Below, piece after piece: positions 33,055 to 43,995 of a stretch of DNA of 64,000 bases. The position numbers were made by a program, and so were the translations under genes. The stretch is from assembly GCA_951640165.1 (NCBI GenBank), contig OX621240.1:12102713-12166712 (forward strand). Direction: 5' to 3'. The stretch's first letter is position 1. Each line of letters starts with the position of its first letter. This stretch comes from Pseudoips prasinana. Its lineage: Eukaryota; Arthropoda; Insecta; Lepidoptera; Nolidae. The notes beneath the pieces were generated by a model. It did not search any database, was not told where the DNA came from, and saw only the letters and a list, made by a program, of their open reading frames with translations.

Positions 33055-33560
33055 TGGCAAATAAATAAAAAAGGTTTTTATTCACGAAGACTGTCAAAAT
33101 ACGCTTGTAAATAGTCAGAACATGTAATATAGTTGTATACATTATTATTTCTAGTTACATAGATATTTAGGTACACGGATTGTATGAAAACATTTATAAA
33201 ATTTATTTTATAATAGCAATTATATTCATCTAGCTTGTATTAAGTTATTGTCAAAGAGATTTTGTTTAAGTTTAATTATCAAAATTTATAGTTTTAGCTA
33301 TATTTTACTACATATTGTCTGAATTATTTATTATTATGGCGGACCTAGTGTTAATAACGACGGTCGCGCTTTAATGCTACCACCGGATCCAAAGCGCCCC
33401 AACTGAGAAGACCCAGCGAATCAAACTCAGTGGGTTCATCTACTACCGGTTTCAACACGACCCAGTTGAGACGGTCCGGCGAAACATACTCAAGCGGGCA
33501 TGAACACGGGCAAACGCTTGCCTTTACGGTGGGAAACGAACCCTCGCGTTTCCCAACCAG
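33055..33560 (-). mobile_element. LINE 3' end with coding tail (family L-tail 1), longest copy
   Basis: The minus-strand open frame ending with TAA (plus positions 33351-33353) reads VGKREGSFPTVKAS, then LEYVSPDRLNWVVLKP and GALDPVVALKRDRRY. The 3' UTR runs to the AATAAAAACCTTTTTTATTT end at about 33060. It preserves the coding tail about 25 codons further upstream than the 2058 copy. Confidence 0.75.
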
Positions 33561-33567
33561 GACGTTG

Positions 33568-33738
33568 TTTGATTTGTGAGTGTGAACATGTCTGTTTATC
33601 CTGTGTCTTGGTATAATTATCTTTATAAGAATGTATTTACAATAGAAAATTAATATATCAGTTAACTGCTTTTCATAGTGCAAGTTCTGCTTGATTTGGA
33701 ATCAGATGGCCGTGTTTGAACAGTGTCCCGCGATGTAA
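33568..33738 (+). mobile_element. SINE family B, head missing
   Basis: GTGAACATGTCTGTTTATCC, GGTATAATTATCTTTATAAG and CTGCTTGATTTGGAATCAGA. It follows the minus-strand LINE tail directly. Confidence 0.7.
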
Positions 33739-34060
33739 CATATTATAATATTATTACTGTCATAGTCTTGTAACTTTCCATGTATACATAATCGTGGTAA
33801 AATGCAATATGTCACAATAGTATAGTGGGCTATAGTTTACCCGTATTTTAGTTTCGGCTCAATATTATATTTATTTAAACTTTACGCACAAATAAGTGAA
33901 ATGGCCTAAGGTGTTTTCTCCCAGTTAACACAGTTAAGGTGATGCAGTGCTAAGAAGTTAGGTGCATTAAGTTACGATATTGCATAAACAAATAACAGTT
34001 ATAAATAATATGTTGATATTAACATGGGCTATTCATGCCACAAAAAATCAAACCGATTTC

Positions 34061-34186
34061 TTTTATTTAAAGTTATTGGAACGAAGTTCCTTATCGCGCG
34101 TTGTGAAAAGGGCTGGACGGAAAAAAATCTTGCGAAAAGTTGTCACGACACTTTTTGCAGCTGTGCGGCGTGCGCATGTTTCTCTG

Positions 34187-34220
<34 letters not shown>

Positions 34221-34378
34221 ATAGAAAGCAAGCCAGATATTTTCATTTCTATTTCGCATTGAACGATTATTTTTGTTGAGTGTATACAGGTTTTTTGTAC
34301 ATAATAAATAATAAGAAATAACTTCGTTCCATCCGGGTGTCCCTTGACACCTCTCAAGTTTTTTTATTTAAAGTTATT
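34061..34378. mobile_element. element flanked by 17-bp direct repeats, contains (CT)n
   Basis: TTTTATTTAAAGTTATT occurs at 34061-34077 and exactly again at 34362-34378. The body begins GGAACGAAGTTCCTTATCGC and near its end has AACTTCGTTCCATCCGGGTG, so TGGAACGAAGTT is also inverted near the ends. Overlapping short ORFs on both strands here are low-complexity artefacts. Confidence 0.6.
34180..34222 (+). repeat. (CT)n microsatellite
   Basis: A nearly pure CT run, interrupted once by TTTC, inside the direct-repeat-flanked element. Confidence 0.95.
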
Positions 34379-34406
34379 TTATATTAAGTTGGGTTGTAAA
34401 TAAAAT

Positions 34407-34448
34407 AAGCAAACTGATATTAGAAGTTATTCTAATATCGGTTTGCTT
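34407..34448. repeat. hairpin, 19-bp arms, 4-nt loop
   Basis: AAGCAAACTGATATTAGAA, GTTA, TTCTAATATCGGTTTGCTT, with a single G-T-type mismatch. Confidence 0.85.
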
Positions 34449-34449
34449 T

Positions 34450-35250
34450 TAATGGCATGAAATAAAACTTGGTGATCAAAATAGATTCCAATGGTTAAAG
34501 CTGATAGGTGACTTTCGGTAGCTATTGGTAGTTTAATGCTATCTTATAGCAATTGGTAGCTTAATGTTTCGTAAGTAATAAGCCAGGTTAAGCACAGACT
34601 AACAACGTACCTAGCTAGCTACACGCGTACCAAAATTGTTTAATTTCTAATTATCAATGCTGTTCTGTCGTTGTTGTAAAATAACATCCATTAAGCTTAT
34701 TTAGAGGCCTACTGGGTCAATTGCAAAACGCTAGGGCACAAACTTCGAACTAGAGAACGACTTCCCAGATTATAAAATAAAAATAAACATAAGCCTATAC
34801 AGCACACTTCCAACACCATCGTCAAAGCTCGCACATTACTGACTCCATCAACCTTTTACGTTTCACATTTTATTTTATTAATATAATACTTTTATTATTC
34901 GCAGCATATTCTGTAAATTAAAGTTCTTACCCAGCCCACTAGAACTGCAGCACAAAATCATAGAAAGGTCATTAAATGAAAATCACGTATAAAATTTTAG
35001 TAAATATACTTCTTCAAAATATTTTTTATCATTTCACATTAGAATACTTTAATTACTTCATTAATTTCAAATGATGTTCTATATTTTGTATATTCTCAAT
35101 TTGACAATAACATTGACATAAATAGGTTATTCGTATCACTTAATTCAAATAAAGAAAGATATGCATTCAACAACATGCTCAGATCCCAACAAAAAATGTA
35201 AATGGTAAAATACCTACTCCTCGTTATCCGTTTACGTCACTAATGGCTCC
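34450..35250. other. unannotated stretch
   Basis: No gene or recognised repeat. Confidence 0.4.
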
Positions 35251-35253
35251 ATC

Positions 35254-35394
35254 GTACAGACGCCAGCACATCAAGCTTCCCATATCTGTCAAATTTCCTT
35301 AATAGAAAGTGAACCTTATGCTTATGTGATAATGTTGAAAATCTATAAAAGAAATTTGATAGATTGGGGTAGCTGGATGTGCTAGCGTCTGTAC
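35254..35394 (+). mobile_element. GTAC-MITE copy 5, 141 bp
   Basis: Ends GTACAGACGCCAGCACATC and GTGCTAGCGTCTGTAC, plus orientation. Flanks catc / aaca. Confidence 0.87.
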
Positions 35395-35535
35395 AACATT
35401 TTACTGGTACAACGTTGGTAATTCTGATGATGGCAGATGATTTCAGTTTCCTGACGTAATGTTCTATTAAGAGTTTATATCTTAAGATAATATAAATTTG
35501 TCTTCTATATTGCTAGTAAAATTATAATAATAAAA

Positions 35536-35567
35536 ACTAATGCTGCCTTAGCAGCACTAGTTTTCTT
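35536..35567. repeat. short hairpin
   Basis: AAAACTAATGCTGC pairs with GCAGCACTAGTTTT around CTTA, with one mismatch. Confidence 0.6.
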
Positions 35568-35569
35568 TA

Positions 35570-37140
35570 GAACACGGAACTAATTGAACATTTTATCAAT
35601 AAAACCTTTAAAATTAAAAGCAGATTCGATTTAAAATAAACAAGCGTTTTAGGACTTTTTTTTAATGTGAACACTGGCAAGGGCGTCAAAATCTAATAAT
35701 ACAAAAATAACATAAAATATTTTCATACGTCTAATAAAATATAAAATATTTAGTTGTATTTTTTTATTAGTTTTTAATACTCGCGCATATAATATGATAG
35801 GTATTAAAAACCAATTACTTAAATTAAAAAGAAATATGTTGAATGGAAATTCAAATCGCAAATCTTCCACCACGCAAATAAGTAGTACCTGTAGAAAACA
35901 ATAAATAATCCAATAATATCTAATCTACATAAAATAACAAATTTTACGTTTCTTAAGCTATATAAGAACAAAACATGTTATTTTTCTTCTTCCTTCTATA
36001 ACATCGATTGAGATCAAACGGAGGCTTCCAAAACACATTTAAAAATTCATTTAAAAGCCCATAAAAACTGTAATAGGACATTCGCAAATCCAGATTACTA
36101 TCATTTGATCGCTTTGTTAGAGCCACTAACAAATTTATTACCCTCCAAAAGCTATAAATTATTATCAGCCAAAGTTGAACAATTACTGATTTTAATAGAT
36201 TCTCTCAAATGCACGTTTTATTAGTTTTTTAGAGATTTGGTTTAATGGTGCTCTGTAATGTCGTAAAATTGACATTTTATGGGGATGGTCAAGAATAAGA
36301 AAGCTGTGAAGGACAGTTTCAAAATCTGCACTGCAGAACACTAAAATAGCCTTTTGTAGAACAAAATCTTTGGAGATTTCCCATTCAGTAATTTTATTAA
36401 TTTATAGTTTATTGTTTTGTGAGTAGAAATATTGAGCGGTATATATCTCGGGCGTATGCCACCCGGTGCTGCGACGTACTTTTAAGACATATAATTAACT
36501 AACACAACGCACATTCACACACGTATGGGTCACACAAATAGTTGCACTGGGCGGGAATCAAACACGAGGCACCATTAGAGGTTATCATTACAATATTACT
36601 ATAATATAGTTAAAAAAAAATCGTAAAATTATGCGTTTTAAATACATTTGTAACATAGTTTATTTTTAATTTCAAAATAGCCATCTCATAACACGTATTC
36701 ATAAAGTGATCACCCCACTCAGATTGCATGCCAGGACATGTCCCATAATTTTTGAGGAAGATCCTTAACGAGATTTATTCAGTAGTGGGATTATATCTAT
36801 AGGATAGTATAGAATGCTTCGATTTTACCGTAGTAATACTTGTTTTGACATATTTCACACTGAAGCTTTTAATGGGCAGTATTATTGCCTAAAACGATCT
36901 CGTCCAGACAACTTTACACTTTCAATTTCAATTACTACGAACAAAAGTAATTCCTTGTGATTGTCTCTTTCAAAAAGTTTAATAAAATACAGCATTTTTC
37001 AAATTTTTTGGGTTATTTTCACGATATAGGCATATGACTTATCAATTGTTTAATGGTACATTTATCGGGATAACTAACAAACTGCTATCTGATCCCAGAC
37101 ACGCCAGAGCCATGGCAACCAGACAACTGATAAATATATT
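35570..37140. other. mostly unannotated stretch
   Basis: AT-rich. The only recognisable piece is a diverged SINE-C-like minus-strand fragment at 36522-36575 (GGGTCACACAAATAGTTGCA). No gene seen. Confidence 0.4.
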
Positions 37141-37148
37141 TATACATA

Positions 37149-37404
37149 TTATATAATATCTCGGGACAATGTCACACAGATCATCCTAGCCCCAAACTAA
37201 GCAAAGCTTGTACTATGGGTGCCAGGCGACGATATACATACTTATATAGATAGATAAATACTTATATACATAGAAAATATCCATGACTCAGAAACAAATA
37301 TTCGTGCTCATCACACAAACATTTGCACTTACCGGGATTCGAACCCAGGACCCAGGACCTCCAGCTTCGTAGGCAGGATCACTACCAACTAGGCTACGGT
37401 GACC
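37149..37404 (-). mobile_element. SINE family A, full-length-like
   Basis: Minus-strand head GGTCACCGTAGCCTAGTTGG, B box GGTTCGAATCCCGG, body ending with GTGACATTGTCCCGAGATAT. It carries a short internal repeat (CCAGGACCCAGGACC) near the B box. Confidence 0.88.
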
Positions 37405-37411
37405 TATTGTA

Positions 37412-37530
37412 GAGGTAGATTAGATAATTACCAGCAGACATAGAACAAATAATCGTGCCCATCACGAAAAGATTTGTTCCGGTTGGAGATCGAATCCACG
37501 AAATCTTAGCAGTCGAGGTCACACAGCAGG
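37412..37530 (-). mobile_element. diverged tRNA-headed SINE fragment
   Basis: Minus strand: GGATTCGATCTCCAACCGGA (B-box-like), then TCGTGATGGGCACGATTATT. It adjoins the SINE-A head; similar to SINE-B but more diverged. Confidence 0.5.
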
Positions 37531-37949
37531 CCAGTCAAGTTGAATGAAGTTTTAAATTATTTAATAAATTAAAATGATAAATTCTTATGGCATACTTTTG
37601 TGCTTTATTATTTAAAATACTTTTCTTTTCATGTGGCATATTCGTGGGACGTCTAGTATATTCCACTATTAATACCAACATCATTTTATCGTAACTATTG
37701 TTCGAATATTTTTCTATACAAAGTACGGAGTGTTTAATCCTTATTGTAGTCAGAATTAAATCTGTATTGTTTTATATATCTTTTTGAAATTGAAACTAAA
37801 ATTTGGTTTAAATAATTCAGAATATATTCAAGATTAACATCATAACATTCCAATTTAACCTGACCTATAGTGTTTATTGGAGCTTTGAGTTAAATAAATT
37901 TGCCACCGGCGGCGCTTTAATTTAATTTGTACGTCATTGCACTAGGAAT

Positions 37950-38095
37950 ATACAGCGTGGACAGGACTTCTACAAGATGGACCTATGATCGTGTGCGACT
38001 CGCTGTAAATCGCTGGATAGCGCAATACTGGCAAATGTGGAGATCTTTGGGGGAGGCCTTTGTCCAGTAGCGGACGTCGACGATGATGATGATGA
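37950..38095 (+). pseudogene. LINE C-terminal/3' end remnant
   Basis: The frame around TGGAGATCTTTGGGGGAGGC reads WRSLGEAFVQ, then the 3' end GACGATGATGATGATGAC. The preceding TAAATCGCTGGATAGCGCAA piece gives NRWIAQ. It is a common terminal part of lepidopteran LINEs, with the rest of the reverse transcriptase missing. Confidence 0.7.
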
Positions 38096-38403
38096 CACTT
38101 GAAAAAAGTAGTGCTTTATTACCGTTATAGAATGTAAAAGCCTTTAAGCAGTACAAAGGAATTTTACGTATACTTCTTACATACTAAGTTTGTGCCGATG
38201 GATAATAACGAGTATGTACATTTGTTATTTACATATTTCTGTTTGAATTTATACAGGTTTTTTTATTTGTTTACTTAACTTTTTTAGTATAATATTTACT
38301 GAGTGATATTTGCTTTAAAATTGAAGGCGAAAGTAATATAGTATGTAAAGTTGAAGATAAATATAAAATAGTAAATATTTTGGTTGGAATTAGTATTTTT
38401 TTA

Positions 38404-38443
38404 TAATAATATGTATCACATGTCTATGTGATACATATTATTA
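38404..38443. repeat. perfect hairpin, 18-bp arms
   Basis: TAATAATATGTATCACAT, GTCT, ATGTGATACATATTATTA. The motif CAGTACTATCCATTT is also repeated just downstream at 38444 and 38484. Confidence 0.85.
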
Positions 38444-38554
38444 CAGTACTATCCATTTTATTTTTCTATCCATCCTATTAGAACAGTACTATCCATTTCT
38501 TTTCATGTCAAATTACGTTCATCACAAAATCGTCCACCAAGAATGAATATGACA

Positions 38555-38860
38555 TAATGGTTATGCTTAATAGTCGGGTTGGTGATCGTACTATGATGGT
38601 CTTAGTTCAAAGAAAGACGCTGTTACCCGTTCTCTGGTAAGTATTCCCTCGGGGCAACTTTTACTGCCCCCATGGGACGATTCGTTGCGGGATCCAAGAC
38701 AGATAAAGTGATTCCCCGGGACATGCCTGAGCCTCACCGCTTAGTGTCACTTCATTGTGTACCACTGTAGATCCTGGCTTACAGGAGTTGCTGTGTGGGT
38801 AAAAGAGAGGGACTATTCCCCCATGGGATGAGATGTGGTGGTGATATGTTCCTTTTGTAA
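38555..38860 (+). repeat. dispersed repeat R1
   Basis: GTCGGGTTGGTGATCGTACT, AGAAAGACGCTGTTACCCG, TTCTCTGGTAAGTATTCCCT and two CCCCCATGGGA motifs (about 38665 and 38820), suggesting a partial internal duplication. Confidence 0.55.
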
Positions 38861-38955
38861 TGTAGATTCATTAAAATGAGAGTTGTAAAGATTATATTCC
38901 GGTATTGATACATGTTTTGTGTGCTTTAATAAACATAATAAAATAAAATATGTTT

Positions 38956-39158
38956 GTCAAATATTACGTAACTATGTTACGCCATTTTCAACATAATTGT
39001 AATGAGTAAAATATCATCCAATCACCGCGCCTTAGATGATTAATTAAATACAGAATCACCAGCATATGCAATACTAATCAACTAATTTTAATGTTATGTG
39101 CTCAACGAATACGGATGAGCATCATCCGTGACACGTTTATTGATTATTTAAGGCTTAC
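38956..39158 (+). repeat. tandem duplication, left unit (~203 bp)
   Basis: Starts GTCAAATATTACGTAACTAT and ends TTATTGATTATTTAAGGCTT. It contains the hairpin ACGGATGA-GCA-TCATCCGT. Confidence 0.9.
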
Positions 39159-39179
39159 TTTATACAATAAAATTAGTTC

Positions 39180-39403
39180 GTCAAATATTACGTAACTATG
39201 TTACGCCATTTTCAACATAATTGTAATGAGGAAAAATATCATCCAATCACCACATGTTAGATGATTAATTAAATACAGCATTAAATACACCACATTAAAT
39301 ACACCAGTATATGCAATACCAATCAACTAATTTTAATGTTATGTGCTCAACGAATACGGATGAGCGTCATCCGTGACACGTTTATTGATTATTTAAGGCT
39401 TAT
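39180..39403 (+). repeat. tandem duplication, right unit (~224 bp)
   Basis: Repeats the left unit with high identity, plus about 20 extra bp from a local ATTAAATACACCA triplication. The hairpin arms ACGGATGA/TCATCCGT are preserved although the loop changed from GCA to GCG. Confidence 0.9.
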
Positions 39404-39626
39404 ATTATCTTTCGTTATTTATTTCAGAAACAGATTGTGATTTGACGAGCATCGTATCAAAATTTTCTTGAATAGTAAGGTGACTTTTGTAGTTAGGAAA
39501 ATATATTAAATTCAATCAGCTTAATATAAGTTTGATCACGAAAATGTGTGATATTTATATAGATTAAACCACTAAGAACACACAACATTTAACATAATAG
39601 GGTTATATGCAAAACAAATTTTAATA

Positions 39627-39680
39627 GAGTTTGTTCACTCAGGGTCAGTTAAAATATGAAGTGCCTGAGTGAACGAACTC
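39627..39680. repeat. hairpin, 17-bp arms
   Basis: GAGTTTGTTCACTCAGG pairs with CCTGAGTGAACGAACTC with one mismatch. A TATA-like TATATATAAAGC and an AATAAA follow within 90 bp. Confidence 0.75.
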
Positions 39681-39689
39681 AACTAAATC

Positions 39690-40430
39690 GTGTCGGCTAG
39701 CCCATCCCATCGGATTATGTGTATATATAAAGCACCAAATTGAATAAATTTTTATTTAATATATTCGTTGCTTTTGTGTGTCGTGTGACAAAAATATCCG
39801 CAAAGTAAGTGTGCGAATGAGACAGAAGACTTTGAGAAGTTGTTTTTTTTTGGTCAAAAAACATATGGTGGCCCGAAGATTGACAGGACAGCTAGTATTA
39901 AATAAAGATTCCAGTTTAGATTACATTTTAGTAGTAGGTAAATAAATATATTTATCAATTTAAATCAAGATTTAATTTTAAATAGTACTCTATTTAAGTA
40001 TTCTATCGTGTTTAATATCTAAAGTGGCAAAAGAAACGTCAAGCAGTGATGCCATTATATCCAGGCTCATACATTTTCGGTACGCCCCAAACTTTCACGT
40101 AATGTAAGAAAATCATCTTTGTTATATAATAATACTGGCTGACATTATCCTCACGTAGGATCCCACGAGGTACAAAGGTGCTTCTGAATGTTAACATACC
40201 GACCGAAAGGAATACCTATTTACTTTTAGCCGGGGTTTTATTGTCCCGAAGGGACCGGAGTTCGCTGAAGGCACATTTCAAACGTATTTGGAATTTTCTT
40301 CAAAAGTTACCTGGTAACCTACGTACTGAAAAAAGACGTCCTATAATTTAGTGACTAGTAATAGTAGTTGGAATCTATCATGAAAATATCTACTAGTTTG
40401 AAGATAAAGTAATCTTAAAAATAAAGAGAA
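39690..40430. other. unannotated stretch
   Basis: No gene or confident repeat. GGTGGCCCGAAGATTGACAG near 39871 slightly resembles the region after an LTR, but no LTR pair is visible. Confidence 0.35.
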
Positions 40431-40431
40431 G

Positions 40432-40697
40432 CCTGTTGGCGTAGTTGGTAGAGCCTTTCATGTCTCAGGTCGTGGGTTCGATCCACCCAGGACTGATATT
40501 TATGTCCATGAACATGTCTGTTTATACACACAGATATCTGTCCTTGGTGGATCAAACCCACGACATATGTATATAATTATCTATTGACAAAGGAAAAGTA
40601 TTGTATGTGGTTATATTAGTTATCTAGTTTCCATAGTACAAGCTCTGCTTAGTTTGGAATCAGATGATCGTGTGTGAATAATGTCCTAGGATATTAT
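40432..40697 (+). mobile_element. SINE family B with an internal inverted head copy
   Basis: The best SINE-B head here: A box TGGCGTAGTTGGTAGAG and B box GGTCGTGGGTTCGATCC. After AACATGTCTG the element contains an inverted copy of its own head (40528-40566) and then resumes the normal body TATATAATTATCTATTG...CTGCTTAGTTTGGAATCAGA. Confidence 0.85.
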
Positions 40698-41085
40698 CGC
40701 TTAATGGAAACAATATACTATTAGAAAGTTATTTTGATATACACAAATTTATAGAATCGTGTTTAAACCAAGTGATCAGGTCAAAGTTGTTAGATTCACG
40801 TTGGTCAATTACTGTTTTGAGTGTGAATCAAAAATAATGATTCCATTTTTAAATGCTGTTAAATTAAAATCGAAACGTAATTATTATTTTTTTTTTCAAC
40901 ACATACAGTTTTTCATTTATATATATATAATGAAACACTATGTGTTGAACACAGAATGCACTCCATAAAATAAAACCAGCATTTTCAATTTTATTCTATA
41001 GAACAGATAGATATTCGATTATTTAGAACAAAAATAGATTTATGATACAAAACATAACGAAATTCCAAACTACTTTACTTTTAGA
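40698..41085. other. unannotated AT-rich stretch
   Basis: The short open frame 40759-40968 has no recognisable domain. Confidence 0.4.
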
Positions 41086-41093
41086 GTACTTTA

Positions 41094-41296
41094 GTTACGG
41101 GTTTCGATGCTCACCCAGGACAGATATTTGTGTCTATGGGCATGTCTGTCCTGAGTTTGGGTGTGATTATCTATATAAGTACGTATATATTTACAAAAGA
41201 AAAGTAGTATGTCTGGTATGTGGTTTCCATAGTACAAGCTCTGCTTAGTTTGGGATCAGATTGCCGTGTGTTAATAATGTCCCAGGATATATTATA
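41094..41296 (+). mobile_element. SINE family B, 5'-truncated, tail-to-tail with next
   Basis: CACCCAGGACAGATATTTGT, GGTGTGATTATCTATATAAG and CTGCTTAGTTTGGGATCAGA, ending CCCAGGATATATTATA. Confidence 0.8.
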
Positions 41297-41317
41297 TACG
41301 TGAGCACTGGCAGCGGT

Positions 41318-41468
41318 ATATACATAGTTATATAGATAATTTACACCCAGACTCAGGACAAACATACATGTTCATGCACACAAATATCTGTCCCGTGTGG
41401 GGATCTAGCCCACGACCTGCGGTTTGAAAGGCAGCGTATCTACCAACCAACACGCCAACAGGCCTGTC
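41318..41468 (-). mobile_element. SINE family B, 3'-truncated, inverted relative to previous
   Basis: The minus strand has TTGGCGTGTTGGTTGGTAGA, CAAACCGCAGGTCGTGGGCT and CAGACTCAGGACAAACATAC. Head and upper body only. Confidence 0.75.
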
Positions 41469-41469
41469 A

Positions 41470-42030
41470 TTATCATAGGATTTCGATCCCAATTAAAAAC
41501 CACCTCTCATTACAAAGTTGGTTAGAAATAATGAGTATACATACAAGCACCATGAGCATTGTCCAAATTAACCTTATAAATTGACTGATTAGCCTCAAAT
41601 TCCTCATTAGCAGCGCTCTTTATGTGCGGCTGACCATAATACGGTTATTATACTAATAATATTCAGTGTAAATGCGTGATATGGAACACCGGTTTTTGTG
41701 GAACACATGTTTTGAAAGCGAATAGTGAACGGAATTTGAAAGGAGAAAATATATGACTTTATGGTGAGTGAAGATGTGACTGAACATGGTAATTAAAGGT
41801 TTTAGATGTCAGTGATCCAAATTGACTCCCCTTAATTATTACTATTCCTTTGTAATATCACAAAAACAAATAAGATATTATTCGTGTTTTCAAGACTATA
41901 CCTACCCCTAGTAAGAGAATAAACCCCTGTATCACGTGGAACTTAAGATTATAGAATTCGCGGATAGAAAGGGCAAAGACTCATTACAACTAAGTCTATG
42001 TCAGTCTAAAGATGGGTGACATTCAAAGTG
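41470..42030. other. unannotated stretch
   Basis: No gene or recognised repeat. Confidence 0.4.
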
Positions 42031-42034
42031 GTTT

Positions 42035-42165
42035 AATTTTCGGGTGTCTTTGTGCTTCTAAGGGCACGTTTAGCTGTCGGTCCCGGTTGTAGTCGTAAGA
42101 CAACTTGCGGCTTGAACAACTCTGACACTAGGGTATCCACTGCTCATACGTTTACGTCATTAGAT
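42035..42165 (+). mobile_element. LINE 3' UTR fragment (family of 47464)
   Basis: AGCTGTCGGTCCCGGTTGTA, CGGCTTGAACAACTCTGACA and CTAGGGTATCCACTGCTCAT match the 3' UTR at 47800-47925. The 79-codon open frame over it is a by-product. Confidence 0.65.
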
Positions 42166-42289
42166 AAAACAATATGTTTCGACATCACGTTTACAATTAT
42201 TGCGAACGTGCTAATTATTAGCCAAGAATCTTTCACTGATTCATCGGACAATACGGAGGAGTTGCCTGCAAACAAAACTAGTTGTGTGT

Positions 42290-42350
42290 GAGCCTGGACG
42301 GATCACACACACACATTTGTTCTGTGTCAGGATTAAACCCAAATTCGTTT
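42290..42350 (-). mobile_element. diverged SINE-like fragment
   Basis: ATCACACACACACATTTGTT and CTGTGTCAGGATTAAACCC resemble the minus-strand B-box region of the SINEs here. Confidence 0.3.
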
Positions 42351-42685
42351 TTGGGAAAATAAAATATCTACATCATGTCGAATAAATAGCTTAATCTTTT
42401 TCAAAAATGTTTATCATAAAATTTGTAAATACCTATTAGATTTGGGGTTTATCACTATGAACAATTGAAATAGGTGAACACTTATTTCAATCTTTAATTT
42501 AAAAGAAAATTAAATCTAAATGTGGTCAAAAATACACAGCGAATCATCGTTTTAGTATTTGTTGTTTGAATACAATACGTTATAGTCTGAAATTCAAAAT
42601 AGTCACATTTGCAGTCCACAATATCGTTATTATTGTCGCCATAATTAATTTAATTTGTACTGTCCTCATTGTGTTTTAAACAATG

Positions 42686-42724
42686 ACCGTTTTCTTAAAA
42701 GTGCTATACATTTAAGAAAACGGT
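42686..42724. repeat. hairpin, 14-bp arms
   Basis: ACCGTTTTCTTAAA pairs exactly with TTTAAGAAAACGGT. Outer bases AAACAATG / TATGTTT extend the stem with a bulge. Confidence 0.8.
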
Positions 42725-42788
42725 TATGTTTTTTCGACAGCGACACTACTGTAATTAATCCTTGTGTCGAGGGATACTTCACAAACAT

Positions 42789-42860
42789 ATCACCGTAGCC
42801 TAGTTGGTAGTGCTCCTGCCTACGAAACTGGTGGTCTTGGGTTTGGATCCAGGTAAATGC
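42789..42860 (+). mobile_element. SINE family A, tRNA-like head only
   Basis: CACCGTAGCCTAGTTGGTAG and CTACGAAACTGGTGGTCTTG, with a damaged B box GGTTTGGATCC. The body is missing, unlike all other SINE-A copies. Confidence 0.8.
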
Positions 42861-43103
42861 CGTTCAACAAAGTTTCCTTTTCATTAATACCACTGTACTA
42901 TCTTTCCATCCGAACAAACAGCACACTGTGACTAATAGCGATATTACCCTAAGAATGTTATTTTAATATTATTAACTGGACTATGACTCCAATGCGTATA
43001 ATGATAATCAACCATCCTTATACACTAAATTAACTTTGAACATTTTATAACTCTGATTTCTCTAGAGGACAGACCAAAAATAGTCAAATTCACGATGAGA
43101 AGG

Positions 43104-43412
43104 GAATATTTATTTTTAGCCGACATCAAAAAGGTGGTGCTGAAATTGTCGATGTTGCCATTTCTCTAACCAGTGTGACCTCTATTACACCTAGATTTGA
43201 AACAACCGGTTAAGTTACCAAACACACAGGCCGTCTTATGGTAAGTCACCTGTTCCTTGACTTGCTACTTAGCTTTTGGTGACCCATCTGCGCAAGAGAC
43301 ACTTCCAAATGAGAATCAGAGAAGTTATAGGGGGGGGAGAGCTGTAAGGGCTGAGCTGTGTACGGAACCCTTCATGGGCGAGTCCGACTCGTACTTAGCC
43401 GCTTTTTTATTT
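43104..43412. repeat. common insect repeat ends
   Basis: One end has TTTTTAGCCGACATCAAAAA and the other TGTGTACGGAACCCTTCATG then GGGCGAGTCCGACTCGTACT and a T-rich end. Both motifs are familiar from many lepidopteran repeats. I cannot show they belong to one element. Confidence 0.4.
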
Positions 43413-43995
43413 AGTGAGATTTGTGACTAATACCAAAACACACATCTTTTGTCACAGACAAAACGTTGAACATCAACTTGACCCTAATTGAGTTCAATAA
43501 GTAAGGTGTGAAGGCCAAAGTCTAGCACATAATTTAAACAGTTGGTCATTAAAATACATACATGAAACGGATTACCAGGTTGATTAAAACGTAACCAAAT
43601 CCACTGCTCATATGAATAAACAAACCTATCAACCATTATAATATTTAATTTAAAAATTATGATTCATATCGCGACGTAGCAGCTACTGAGAAATACTGCC
43701 AAAATACATTTTAGGAATTCTTTTTAAAAATATATGTAATACCTACATTAAAGTTACATAGAATTTCTCATTTAATCGTGTTTACTTCGTGTGTCTCAAT
43801 CAGTCCGAAACATTTTAGTCGTGATGCCAGATTTTATAAAATGCTCAGCTACATTGGGTTACTATTTGGCTTTAATAGTTTATTGAAGCTTGTGCAAATA
43901 AAACTGAATTACAATAATGTCTATAAATTGATCCAATTCAGATAACTAATAGTAACGTATGTACCTGCGATGAGACATACTGTAAATAATAATAA

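Noticed and set aside
33980..34357. Three overlapping ORFs (two plus, one minus) around 34.0-34.4 kb
   Set aside because: They overlap on both strands and get their length from the (CT)n run and a repeat body; no domain.
38956..39403. Hammerhead ribozyme in the tandem units
   Set aside because: The conserved CTGATGA and GAAA core strands are not present; only a simple stem is seen.
39627..39900. Possible LTR (TATA-like box, AATAAA, GGTGGCCCGAAG-like primer-binding region)
   Set aside because: No second LTR, no TG...CA ends and no gag/pol nearby. The motifs are weak in AT-rich DNA.
42052..42291. 79-codon plus-strand ORF
   Set aside because: Its first half is LINE 3' UTR shared with 47.8 and 60.2 kb; coding is not supported.
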